NCBI GenBank assembly: GCA_030144725.1
Contig: JASKMD010000031.1
Coordinates: 11,520,862 to 11,584,861, forward strand
Direction: 5' to 3'
Origin: Haematococcus lacustris
Lineage: Eukaryota > Chlorophyta > Chlorophyceae > Chlamydomonadales > Haematococcaceae
Length of the DNA stretch: 64,000 nucleotides
Shown here: one piece after another, positions 25,501-35,326 of the stretch
Numbering within the stretch: the first letter of the stretch is position 1
How the letters are laid out: each line of letters begins with the position of its first letter
The notes under the pieces: model-generated
What the model saw: only the letters and a program-made list of their open reading frames with translations
Told to the model about the DNA's origin: nothing
The model's database searches: none
Translations under genes and position numbers: made by a program

Positions 25501-27830
25501 CCACATACAAGAAAAGCAAGGACAGTGGTGGACCCCCTCCTGCTCCCCTTGCCCTCTGCTGCTCTTCTGCTGGCTGGTTTGCTTCAACCCCAGGTGTGGT
25601 TGTTGAACGCCCTCCCGGGGACTTCAGGGCGGGCCCTGCATCAGGCTGTGTCGCCATTCATTTTGGAGGGGCTGGAGGAGGGAGTGGGGGGGAGGGTGGA
25701 AGGGAGAGAAGGCGAAGACTTGGAAATGGAAGGGTGGAGCAATGGTGACGACGATGACGACAACGATGAAGAGAAGGAGGGGGAGGGGGAGGACGAAGGG
25801 CTGGGAGAAGAAAAGGAGGAAGTGGAGGAGGGGGGAGGAAGGGCAGAGGAGGAGGAGGAGGAGGAGGAGGAGGAGGGAGGTGTGGAGCCTACTGTGCCAG
25901 GCTTTGAGCTGACCCCCCTGTGGGCTGTACTGCAGCAGGCCGTGCTTCAAGCCCAAGCCCAAGGGTCCCCCCTGCGGCTGCTTGCCTCCTGTACCGCCCC
26001 TCCAGCCCTGCTGCCCCCCCCCTTACTCGCCTTCTTTGGCTGCCCTGCATCCAGCCCCCCCCCTCACCACCCAGACACACACTGCCCCAGCCAGCCCTGG
26101 CCTTGCAGCAGCAGCAGCGCTGCTGAGGGGGCGGGGAGACTGCCCCTGGGGCTGGTCTGGAGTGTGTGTGGGGTGGTGGCTGCCCCCCCACGGATGCCAG
26201 GGGCGGGAGAGGGCGAGGCACAGGTTTGGACAGAGGATGAGGTAGAGGGTGGGGCAGAGGGTCAGGCAGGGTCACCCTGCGTGGGTTGGCCACTAATGGG
26301 TGCTCAGCGGGCTGTGCCGCAGCAGGATGGTGTAGCAAGCCAGCCAATGCAGCAGCAGCAAGGGCAGCGGCAGCAGCAGCAGCAGCAGCAGCAAGGGCAG
26401 CGGCAGCAGCAGCAGCAGCAGCATGCCAGCCATCAGGCACTGCACCAGCTGCCTCATCAGGTGCATGGGCAGCGGCCGGAACAGCAGCAGCATGCAGGCA
26501 CTGCTTCAGGGGCAGGGTTGGGGCGTGATCTGGTGCATGGCCTGACAGCAGACAAGCTCAGGGCTGGCAAGCGCCTGGTGACCACATGCCAGGTGGGGGC
26601 CAAGGAGCTCAGGGCGGGGGGCAGGAGAGTGGGGGCGGGGCGGGGGCGGGGGCGGGGCGGGACGGGGTTGCCTTGGACACTCCGCTCAACCAGCACCAGC
26701 CTGCTGTTCTGCGGGAAGCAAAATGAGTCACCTGTCTGTCGCGCTAATGCCACTGCAGGCCGCGATTCGCAGCATGGCGGCCTGGCTTCTGGCCGACCCG
26801 CGCACGGACCTTGTGCGCTCGCATCTGCCCATCACCCTCTCACACTTTGACCCATTCGTCGCTCAAGCGGCGGCGGCGCTCCCTTCTGTGGCACAAGGTC
26901 TGATTGCCGGCCCAATCCCCGCCCTCCACCCCGGGCAGTCGGCGTTTCCCCCCGTGATGGCCCGCAGTGACACCGCGGAGGTGTCTCTACGCGCCGTTGC
27001 TGAAGCAGCACTCGAAGGTGCGAGGAAGCTGCCTCCCGCTGTGCGCGCGCGCTCAAGCGTCTATGCAGCGTCCCCGAGAAGACTTTACCTCTCTGTCATT
27101 TATAATCGCTGGCCCTACCTTCCGCGCACCTTCCACCCCTCTCGCCCATGTCCCATGTTCACTCCAGCTGCCTTGTGCCTGTCAGCAGGTGCCTTCCCCA
27201 CCCTCCGCTCCTGGAAAAACGCTGCAGTCAGCTGCTGCTGTGCCGTGCCTGGCGCCCAGCTGCCCCCCTGGCCCAGCTGCGGCAAGTTTCCGCCCAGCTT
27301 CCACTCAGCTGCCTCACAGCCAAGATGTCAGGGACAAGCAGCAAGCACAGGGGGGAGACCAGTCAGCAGCATGCGCCACCATGGTCAGGCAGGAGGGCGG
27401 GGGGGTGAGCGACCCCAGGGGCTGCCAGGGGGGAAGGTGCACAGCCCAGCGGCAGCGGCTGCTGCCTGGCTGCTGGACTGGGTGTTGGCTCAATGCCGCC
27501 AGGCAGAAGTGGTGAGTGTGGCAGTGGGCAAGGTGCAGCAGGAAGGGCAGGGAGGGGGAGCGGGGGGGGACTGCTGCTGCCTCCGCTGCTGCTGCCACCG
27601 CTGCTGCCACAGCTGCTGCTGCCGCTGCTGCCGCTGCTGCCGCCGCTGCTGCCGCCACTGCTGCTACTGCTGCCGCTGCTTGTCATGCCTTCCCACTCAT
27701 GAAGTGGTGCAGGTGGTGTTAGTGCTTGCATGTTGCTGTGCAGGCGGCTGGGCTGCATGACCCTGCTGCTGAGCTGCTGCTGGAGGCCACCCTGACCAAG
27801 TATGAGCAAGAGGTGCAGCACCAACTGTAG
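16504..27830 (+). CDS. ePHD-AAA+ ATPase, ATAD2/plant CDC48-like chromatin protein (At3g15120 type)
   Basis: Exons in consistent phase: 16504-16638, 16976-17280, 17439-17829, 18375-18540, 18790-18942, 19298-19437, 19786-19865, 20073-20151, 20268-20366, 20798-20887, 21316-21404, 22786-24832, 25117-25314, 25594-26592, 26759 onward (end and following exons unclear), and the last 27744-27830. Residues 1-100 form an extended PHD finger: KCALCENKAQ, WCHRLCALWSPE, then KCSSCSRRGATVGC and CCYHLPCA...ACPRH. The AAA+ domain starts near residue 420 (GFESLGGL, LPLQYPDL). It has Walker A GVAGSGKT, the stretch KGADCLGKYVGDAER, Walker B SVIFLDELDAL, sensor 1 IAATN and RRPGRFD. After about 450 residues of Gly/Pro/Glu filler comes a second, degenerate ATPase-like unit without a Walker lysine (RGVLVCGGGEGEAGE; later GSPLRLLASC). 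Intron 10 uses a GC donor. The bromodomain of plant relatives is not visible. Expected to be nuclear and chromatin-associated. Confidence 0.85.
21222..21312 (+). repeat. Tandem repeat of about 20-22 bp in intron 10
   Basis: About four copies of GAGCTGAGGGGGTGCTGGCCCT lie directly before the acceptor of the exon that starts at 21316. They replace a normal pyrimidine tract at this 3' splice site. Confidence 0.75.
21405..22785 (+). other. Long intron 11 of the ePHD-AAA gene with lower-GC repeated insert
   Basis: The intron splits NR|PDSLDPALRRPGRF. The segment 21480-22600 is less GC-rich than its surroundings. It contains loose tandem repeats around 21830-22000 (GCGGGCTATGTGCGGGGCAAC and variants) and GGAGACCTCAGC repeats near 22470. 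It may be an inserted element, but no termini or coding motifs were recognised. Confidence 0.45.
24013..24108 (+). repeat. CCCCTTCC repeat within an ePHD-AAA exon
   Basis: Reiterated CCCCTTCC/CCCCTCC encodes alternating Pro-Ser in the low-complexity insert. The frame stays open throughout. Confidence 0.7.
24857..24953 (+). repeat. (CCCCTG)n microsatellite in intron 12
   Basis: About 16 units of CCCCTG follow the splice donor at 24833. Confidence 0.9.
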
Positions 27831-28394
27831 TGGGAGCCGCAGCAGCCGCAGCAGCAGCAGCAGCAGCAACAGCGGAGGCAGCAGCAGCAGCCGCATTTCC
27901 TGCAGCAGCAGCAGGTGGTACTGGTATGAGACAGCCAGGGACGCGTGTAGGGGTTGTCCTGGATATTCTTAGCTCGTACTAGAGCTACGGTGATGAGTGA
28001 CCCTTTTGACGCATGTGACACAAGTAGGGTTGTCACCATCCACATTGACATGTCGTTGGCTCCGTTTACTAGTTCCCGGTGGATCTGAAGGTGGTCCTTA
28101 GGCTGCCTGTGATGTTGCGTCGGGATACCTTTTATATATGCTCGTATGCTGCAAGGTTCGAGAGCCCAATATACCAGCACCACTTTGTAGATGTCCACAC
28201 TTAGTGTTCCACTGCAATGAAGGCTCTAGGTTGAGGGCCCAGGTGCTGCAAGGTTCGAGCAAGGATGGCAGTTGCTAATCACACGGCATCAGTCAATTAC
28301 ATGGACGGGAAGCTCATAGCAGATGTTTTCACGAGTTTCCGGTTGGACTGTAGCGTTTTGGGGGTGGAATAGGCGCAGCTTGTGGGGGTTGTTC

Positions 28395-28570
28395 TCGTTG
28401 GCTGCACATGTGCATGTATGCACTAGATGCACCAAGGGGTCAGGATGTCCCAACATGGGGTTGGTAATCTTCATGCAAGTACTCGCAACAAAGTGCACCG
28501 GTTGCGATAGCGTTTGTTGCATTGGCACCTGCGAATTACTCCGCATCTACTGGCAAGCTGCGCGTTAATC
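28395..28570 (+). repeat. Dispersed repeat family, copy 2
   Basis: Contains GTCCCAACATGGGGTTGG followed by TAATCTTCATGCAAGTACTC and then GCGTTTGTTGCATTGGCA. It matches copy 1 at 2640-2900 and shares the core with copy 3 at about 31135. Confidence 0.6.
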
Positions 28571-29039
28571 CTTGCATCAGAGTCCATGCCGGCGCAAGCG
28601 AGCGCGGACACACCTCAGCTGCTCACTATCGATTGTTCAAGTGGTGAGTAGTGGCACCAATGAGGGAACTCCGCCTGGCATCCAGCCGGAAGTACAATCA
28701 CATTTCAGCCCGCCTGGCTCGCTCCGCGAGCCTTTTGATGGTGCAGGCGGTGTTGGAGGGCCATCGCTGGGCCTGTGATGTATCGACATTGCTGCAACTG
28801 CGGGAAATGTGCGTCTCTCTCTCGCTAGTCACACAGGAAAAGGGACCCTCATCCACAAAATGGCATGTTGTGAGCTGACCACTGTGACTTTTTAGTTTTT
28901 CGATATATAACTCTGTTCCTTACTCAACGCCACAACTGCTGGAGAAGAAAGCATGGCAATTAGTTGATCAGGCCTGCTTGAAATGACATTGGCGTGACCC
29001 GACTTTGCCTTGCAGAGTTGAATAGCCTACTCCGACCGC

Positions 29040-29520
29040 CTGGACCCTGCCCCCTCGCACCCCCTTGCAGCCCCACCACCTCCCAGCCCCCGCCGAAGCC
29101 TCCCACCCCCTCCCGCCCCCTTTCAGCCCCCTTACTGCCCCGCCACCCCTTCCCACCCCCTCCCACCCCCTCCCAGCCCCCTCACTGCCCTCCCACCCCC
29201 ACCCCCTCCCAACCCCCACCCCCTCCCACCCCCTCCCAACCTCAGCCCCGCACTCCACCCCCCCTCCCACCCCCTCCCAGCCCCCTCACTGCCCTCCCAC
29301 CCCCGCCACCCCCTCCCAATCTCAGCCCCGCACTCCACCCCCCCTCCCACCCCCTCCCAGCCCCCCCTCACTGCCCTCCCACCCCCGACACCCCCTCCCA
29401 ACCTCAGCCCCGCACTCCACCCCCCCTCCCACCCCCTCCCAGCCCCCTCACTGCCCTCCCACCCCTGCTACCCCCTCCCATCCCACCCCCCCCCTCCACC
29501 CACCTCCCCCTCCCTCCTTG
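29040..29520 (+). repeat. C-rich satellite-like repeats upstream of the coiled-coil ORF
   Basis: Units containing CCCCTCACTGCCCTCCCACC recur at about 29179, 29283, 29365 and 29445. The later spacing is about 80 bp, embedded in CCCACCCCCT sequence. A similar but shorter C-rich tract precedes the second ORF at 31680-31910. Confidence 0.75.
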
Positions 29521-29550
29521 TCCCGGCCCTAGCAACTCCAGCCCACCCCA

Positions 29551-30534
29551 ATGGGGCGCAGCCGGCGGGATGCCCACCTTCAGGCCCTGAATAATTCACC
29601 AAGAGCTGGTTATCTGCACTGCCCTAACGGCCTAAAAGCTGCAGCAAGGAGGGCGAATGACATTGCCCAAGAGGTGCAGGCCGAGAATGAGATGTTGATG
29701 ACTGAGGCTGAATTGCATCAAGCCATTGAGGAGGTCCTTGCTGCCAAAATGCACGACCTTGAGGAGAAGCACCAGCACCTACAGGCAGCACACAGGCAGC
29801 TGAGATTGGATAACGAGTCTCTTGAGGCAGTCATCGAGCAGTGCAACCTGGCTATTACAATTGGAAGGCGTGATGTGCACCGCCTAGAAGCACAATTGCG
29901 CAAGTTTCAGCGCCGCCCCCTACTAACCCCTGACCTGCCCCCCCCTCCTGCTGCACCCCCTGGGCAGCAGCAGGCAGCTGGTGCTGGTGCCGCCCCTGAC
30001 CTGCCCCCCCCTCCTGCTGCACCCCCCTGGCAGCAGCAGGCAGCTGGTGCTGGTGCCGCCCCTGACCTGCCACCCCCTCCTGCTGCACCCCCCTGGCAGC
30101 AGCAGGCAGCTGGTGCTGGTGCCGCCCCTGACCTGCCACCCCCTCCTGCTGCACCCCCCTGGCAGCAGCAGGCAGCTGGTGCTGGTGCCGCCCCTGACCT
30201 GCCACCCCCTCCTGCTGCACCCCCCTGGCAGCAGCAGGCAGCTGGTGCTGGTGCCGCCCCTGACCTGCCACCCCCTCCTGCTGCACCCCCCTGGCAGCAG
30301 CAGGCAGCTGGTGCTGGTGCCGCCCCTGACCTGCCACCCCCTCCTGCTGCACCCCCCTGGCAGCAGCAGGCAGCTGGTGCTGGTGCTTCCCCTGGGCTGC
30401 CCACCCCTCCAGCTGAGCAGCAGGGGGTCAGGGCGGAGTTGGACACAAGCTCGACACGCAAGCGGAGGGCGGGCGGGAGGGATCGGACCCAACATATCGA
30501 GCAAGGTAACGTAGCAATGGCCCACACACCTTGA
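29551..30534 (+). CDS. Mobile-element-associated coiled-coil protein with 22-residue repeats
   Basis: Single-exon frame of 327 codons starting at ATG 29551. Residues 8-30 (HLQALNNSPRAGYLHCPN and following KAAARRA) closely match the start of the ORF at 31957. Residues 40-120 form a heptad-like helix rich in Glu, Gln and Leu, probably a coiled coil. Residues 127-280 are about seven near-perfect copies of a 22-residue Pro/Ala/Gln unit (DLPPPPAAPPWQQQAAGAGA). The C-terminus is basic (STRKRRAGGRDRTQH). I recognise no catalytic domain. The shared N-terminus and the repeats around it suggest a truncated or accessory protein of the same element family as the transposase downstream. It could also be a host gene derived from it. 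Confidence 0.55.
   Translation: MGRSRRDAHLQALNNSPRAGYLHCPNGLKAAARRANDIAQEVQAENEMLMTEAELHQAIEEVLAAKMHDLEEKHQHLQAAHRQLRLDNESLEAVIEQCNLAITIGRRDVHRLEAQLRKFQRRPLLTPDLPPPPAAPPGQQQAAGAGAAPDLPPPPAAPPWQQQAAGAGAAPDLPPPPAAPPWQQQAAGAGAAPDLPPPPAAPPWQQQAAGAGAAPDLPPPPAAPPWQQQAAGAGAAPDLPPPPAAPPWQQQAAGAGAAPDLPPPPAAPPWQQQAAGAGASPGLPTPPAEQQGVRAELDTSSTRKRRAGGRDRTQHIEQGNVAMAHTP
29931..30390 (+). repeat. 66-bp coding minisatellite, about 7 copies
   Basis: The unit is nearly invariant at nucleotide level. Changes are mostly at the ends of the array and at one CCC/CCA codon. This implies recent amplification or homogenisation, and the frame stays intact. Confidence 0.9.
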
Positions 30535-30923
30535 GTGGCCTTACCGAGTGGCCAGGTAGTAGGTACTACTCACGTAGCGGTCAAGCAATGCAGCAGCCTT
30601 GTATACTTCCGAGCATGGGTGGAGGGGCGTCGTTACATCGGTTTGGCGTGCCATGTGCATTGTTTTGACTGCGGCGACTGTCCCTGACTGCTTGCAGAGG
30701 CTACTGGGCCACGTCGGTCGCGGCGGTCGGTCGCGGCGAGGCCCGCATGAGCAAAACTGGCATGAATTTGAATGTCAAGATTTGAGCCGCCTTAGCACTC
30801 AGCACACTGCACAATATTTAATGATACAAGCTGCACCGCATAGCTGACAGAGTCCTCTATCCAGGGATGTGCGAAACATAAATAGAAACCACGTGGCTGA
30901 GACGCGGCGTCGTTTTGATTACC

Positions 30924-30978
30924 AGGGGTCGGTTTCCTATCATTTCCTGTCATTTTTGTTAGTTGGGGTCGCCTGACA
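30924..30978 (+). repeat. Repeat with hAT-like terminal motif, copy 2
   Basis: CAGGGGTCGGTTTCCTATC continues to GTTGGGGTCGCCTGAC. It matches copy 1 at 3903 with a small internal insertion. It lies about 1 kb upstream of the transposase-like ORF, so it could mark the 5' end of that element. Confidence 0.5.
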
Positions 30979-31134
30979 AGGGGTAAGTGAGTCGTAGTGG
31001 ATGGTGTTCTGCCACAAGTTCTATCAAGGCCCATTTGAGGGTCGAGCTGTTGAAAGGAAAGAGTCAGGTCCCACAAGGTCTGATAAAATGGCTCGAAACA
31101 ATGTACCGTCACTTTTTTGTCGCGCACTGAACTT

Positions 31135-31300
31135 CAGGCGTTCCCAACATGGGGTTGGCAATCTTCATGCAACTGCAGCCCACCTACTCAATCTTTTGAT
31201 GTAGCGTTTAATGTAAGACTGGAATTGCCATCGGAGTCTTTCGATGCGGGCAGCTACATGTGACCCCGAATGTGTCCCAATCGCAGACCGTGGTTAGCTA
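31135..31300 (+). repeat. Dispersed repeat family, copy 3
   Basis: Contains TTCCCAACATGGGGTTGG, then CAATCTTCATGCAACTGC, then GCCATCGGAGTCTTT. The last block is shared with copy 1. Confidence 0.6.
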
Positions 31301-31956
31301 CACCGGTAAGTTACGTCCTTGGCTATCCGTTAGCGATGCACGACATGTCGGTGGCGCACACCACTGAAGTCCGGCAAACATGGCTGCGCGAGGTTCCTGA
31401 TGGTGCAGGCCGCTTGGCGAGGATGTGAAGGAACCCCGGTTTGTGTGTGGCAGCGCTGTATCGCTGTAATGGTGGGCGGCACAGTAGGGACTAGTCACCC
31501 CCTCCAGCTATGATCCGCTTTATGTTTTGGACCATTGAACAAACAGCCTGACCTCACACATACCATTTCACAATCACAACACAATCATTGGGGTTGTATG
31601 TGACAAGTTATACCGCTTACAAGGTACACATGCTGATGGCTACAGGTGCACGAGGAGCCGACTGAGCTTGGCTTACCACTCCGCTCCGTGGCCACCACCA
31701 ACACATCCTAACCCACCACCTCCCAACCTCGTCTACCCCGCCCAGCTCCCAGTAGCCCCTCCTCCCAGCCTGCCATCAGCCTCCTGCCCCCTAACTCTCC
31801 TTCTCCCCGCCTCCTACCTCTCCCCTACCTCTCCTTCACCCATCTCCCCCCTACCTCTCCTTCACCCATCTCCGTATCCATCACCCCCCATCACCCTGAC
31901 CACCGAGCCAAGCCCGTAGCCCCGCTCAGCCCCACCCCCCTCTCTGATCCCAAACC

Positions 31957-34236
31957 ATGAAGAAGAAGAAATTAAGCAAGGCAAAGAGTGCTCATCTCCA
32001 TGCACTAAACAAGTCCCCAAGGGCTGGCTATCTGCATTGCCCTAACAACATCAAGGCTGCAGCTTGTAGGGCACAAGCGACAAACCGTGATCTGCAGGCT
32101 GAGGTGCAGCGGTTGAGGGATGTGGAGCAGTCCCTTATGGGCACAGTGGATGGGTTGCAGGGCGACCTAGGCGACCTGCAGGCAACACACCAAAGCCTGC
32201 AGGGTAAGCACACGGCTTTGCAGCAGGTGGCATGCAGAGCGGCAGCTACCAATCACTCCCTACGGGCTGCTCGGCACCGCCTCCAGGGTCAGGTGCATAT
32301 CTACCGGAACAAACACCGCCCCCACCGCTCCCCACTCACCTTCAAGCAGAGGCAGCAGCTACTGGTTTTGGAGCAGCACCCTGTCTCAGTGGAGGTGTTG
32401 AGGCGGTGTGCAGAGGCTGGCTACGGAAGGCTGGATAGCCATGGCCGGCCCATGGGCAGCATGGCGGAGCAGCTCAGCCCAGCACCCTCACCAACTGACA
32501 TCTTCATTCCAACTCAAGAGAGCCCTGTGGGGAGGCCAGCAGCCCGGACTGCACCCTACAATGCTCACCACTGCTTGAGCACCATCAGGTTGCATCTAGA
32601 GACAGGTGTCAGCCGCCGTGCCCTCTCCAAGTGCCGACAGTTCTTCGTCTCTGAGCAGTGCGTCCTCCCCAACCCTCACCGGCCAGGCAAGACATCCACA
32701 GTTGGGCGTGAATTCCACATCGTGTCCACCTACATGCGGCGCAAGACCCTTGGTAAGATGCAAAGGGGAAGGCAGGGTGGCGTGGGTGGGAAGGGGCTGG
32801 GAGAGAGTGGAAGGGGGTGGAAGGGAGTGGTAGGGGGTGGGAGGGGGGGCTGAGGGGAGGGTTGAGGGGGGGCTGAGGCTGGGAATAACCGCATGTCTTT
32901 GCTCTGCTGCCTGCTTTCAGACCAACTATTGCGCGCAAAGGGCAATACACCTGCAATTTGATGGGTGCACATGCGATCGCCATGGCAAGGTGCTCGTATT
33001 GCGAGTGACAGCAGCAGTCACCCCGCAGCACCTGCCAGAAGGCTGGGAGCAGAGACCCGGTGGTGGGGCTGGGGCAAGGGCTGGGGCTGGGGCTGGGGCA
33101 AGGGATGGGGCTGGGGCTGGGGCAGCAGCTGGGGCTGGGGCTGGGGCTGCAGCTGGGGCAGCAGCTGGGGCAGTAGCTGGGGCAGCAGCTGGGGCTGGGG
33201 CTGGGGCAGGAGATGGGGCAGCAGATGGGGCTGAGGCTGCAGCTGGGGCAGGCCGACTCACCACTCAAGTCACCGATGTGTTGGCTATCATCCCCTTGCC
33301 TATTGGCACGGTAGAAGCTCATGTCCAAGTCATAATGCAGGAGCTGCTCCTCCACGGCCTCGACAGTGCCTGCATCGCCAGCATCACAGCAGACAGTGCA
33401 GCTGTGAACATGGGTGAATATGGTGGTGTTGTCACCCGCATGAGCAAGCTCCTCCAGAGCAAGGGGCAGGCTGGCTGCATTCGGGCGCAGCCCTGCTATA
33501 GCCACGGCATACACAACACCCTGCTGGCTGGGCTGGCTGCATTGGGTGGTGACATCCGCCCAGCCATTGAATCCATTGCCAGCTTGCTGGCCCAGTATTG
33601 GGTGCCGCTCGGCATGGGAGCATGGGGCGCCAAGCCCCAAGTGCCGTGTGACACACGCTGGGCCAGCTACATCAGCTCAACGGTGACCATGCTGCGCGTC
33701 TGGGCGCATGCGAGAGATGCTGTGTCACAGCTGCTTGAGCGGCAGAAGGGTATGTCTCCACCATGGGCTGTCACCCTTAGCCAGCTGCTCCAGGACAACA
33801 GCCTGCTGCTCAGGCTCAGCGTGGTGGCAGTGGTTGGGGAGAGCTTCTTGGTGCCCGAGCTCATGTGGGCCAGCAAGGATGACGGCCTGCACGATTTTGA
33901 GCTCTACCGCCACACCCAGGATGTGCTAGCTCGTCTCGGGACCTGGGACACATTGCCCCTTCTGGCAGGTCTGCATAGCCAGCTGCAGCATTTGGTGCCA
34001 GTTGATCAGCGCGAGCAGCAGAAGCAGCAGCTTGCGGCCTATTTGCAGCAGCACGGTGGTGCTATGTGGACTTACTACCAGCATCATGTGCAGGCTCAAA
34101 TGGCCTTGCCCCACCTCTTTGCTGCTCTTGGCAGCTCAGACCAAGCTACGCGCATGGAAGTGGCGATTGATGTGGTGTACCATGCCGAGCTACGGCTGCC
34201 GCCGCCTGAGGATGGGCAGCAGCAGCAGCAGCGGAT

Positions 34237-34273
<37 letters not shown>

Positions 34274-35326
34274 CAAGAGGACCCTTATGGCACTTGGCGT
34301 CAATATGCATCTGACATTTGTGCCATGGCTGTGAACGGCGACCCTGGCAGCCCCGCATTGCGCCTTCACCTCGAACAGTACTACCTTGCCTGCCCCATCT
34401 CCAATGCCCCAGTGGAGTCCTTGTTGCAGCTGTTGAAGCATGGTGGTGGCAGGTACATGGAGCTGCCAGCTTTGCTGCAGCTGATGTCCCTGCACACATG
34501 CAAGGAGGCCATGAAGACTGTGGATGTTCATGATTTGCAGCAGCATATGGGTCAGCTCCGTGCTGAAGTGCGGCGTAAGGAGGATGCCACAGCTGCAGCA
34601 CAGCGGTCAGCAAAGGCAGAGCGCCAGATCACAGATGCAACGCACAAGGTCGGGAGGGTTGTGATTTATGTGGGTGACCATGCGCGCCAACAGCGGCTTG
34701 CAGCGGCCCATGCCCTTGCCTTGGGGGGGCATGATTATGGCCACACAACTGTCGAGGAGGCAATGAAGATGACAGGAAAGCAGCTTCAGTCATACCTCCA
34801 GTTTCACAAGCAGGAGGTACACACGAGCTGGAGGGTACCCAAGCTACTGAGCCACGTGTGCACCCACATCCGTGGGAAGCTTGCTGCAGCTGCGCCCCCT
34901 CAGCAGCAGCTGACACCTGCAGGCACCACCCCTGAGCTGGCTGAGCCTGCTGGTGCACCCCCTCAGCATCAGCAACAGCTGGCAGCGGCAAGCACGTCAC
35001 GTAAGCGTGAGGCACCTGCAGCTAAAAAGTCGAGGGCAGCAAAGCAAGGTGAGACAACACCACGTACTGCACCTAGCACCTTGTTTAAGCGTAGTAGAGC
35101 AGCCGGTAATGCACTAGCGCCAGCAGCAGCTCCAAAAGCTCATAGTGGTATCCAGTCGTCACGACTGCCGTCGTCGCGTCCACATGCCAAAAGCAAAACA
35201 TGTTCCGACTGCTGCTGCGTGTTGCAGGTGCCACTCACAACAGCGTGGCGAAGCGTGCTAGTGCGGCGCGCCTCGCATGTGGCGAAACCGCATGAATTCA
35301 AATGCTTATCTTTGGACAGGCACTGA
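31957..35326 (+). pseudogene. hAT-like transposase, two exons, frameshifted
   Basis: Exon 1 (31957-32752) starts MKKKKLSKAKS, then the module HLHALNKSPRAGYLHCPN shared with the ORF at 29551. A coiled coil follows, then a region ending FHIVSTYMRRKTL at a good donor (GTAAGA). The acceptor CTTTCAG is at 32920. Exon 2 has FDGCTCDRHGK, ITADSAAVNM, PCYSHGIHNTLLA, CDTRWASYISST and a C-terminal YYLACPISNAPVESLLQLLK. These fit the RNase-H-fold layout of hAT-type transposases (D, D, C..H, TRW, dimerisation region). An Ala-Gly repeat (33060-33250) and poly-Gln (about 34217-34272) interrupt it. The splice joins phase 1 to a phase 0 frame. Joining in phase gives DQLLRAKGNTPAI and then a stop just before the FDG motif, so a one-base indel near 32955-32960 probably disables this copy. 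hAT assignment is by motif only; KDZ or another DDE family is possible. Confidence 0.62.

Larger units (their letters stand above)
27831..29550. other. Intergenic with dispersed repeat and C-rich tandem repeats
   Basis: Contains copy 2 of the dispersed repeat (28395-28570) and a C-rich tandem region from about 29040. No gene was recognised at 27950-28990. Confidence 0.5.
30535..31956. other. Inter-element region with two dispersed repeats
   Basis: Holds copy 2 of the CAGGGGTCGG repeat (about 30924-30978), copy 3 of the CCAACATGGGGTTGG family (31135-31300), and a C-rich tract at 31680-31910. No gene was recognised. Confidence 0.5.

Noticed and set aside
28994..29590. Pro-rich open frame across the C-rich satellite
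   Set aside because: Open only because of the repeat; similar frames exist in other phases.
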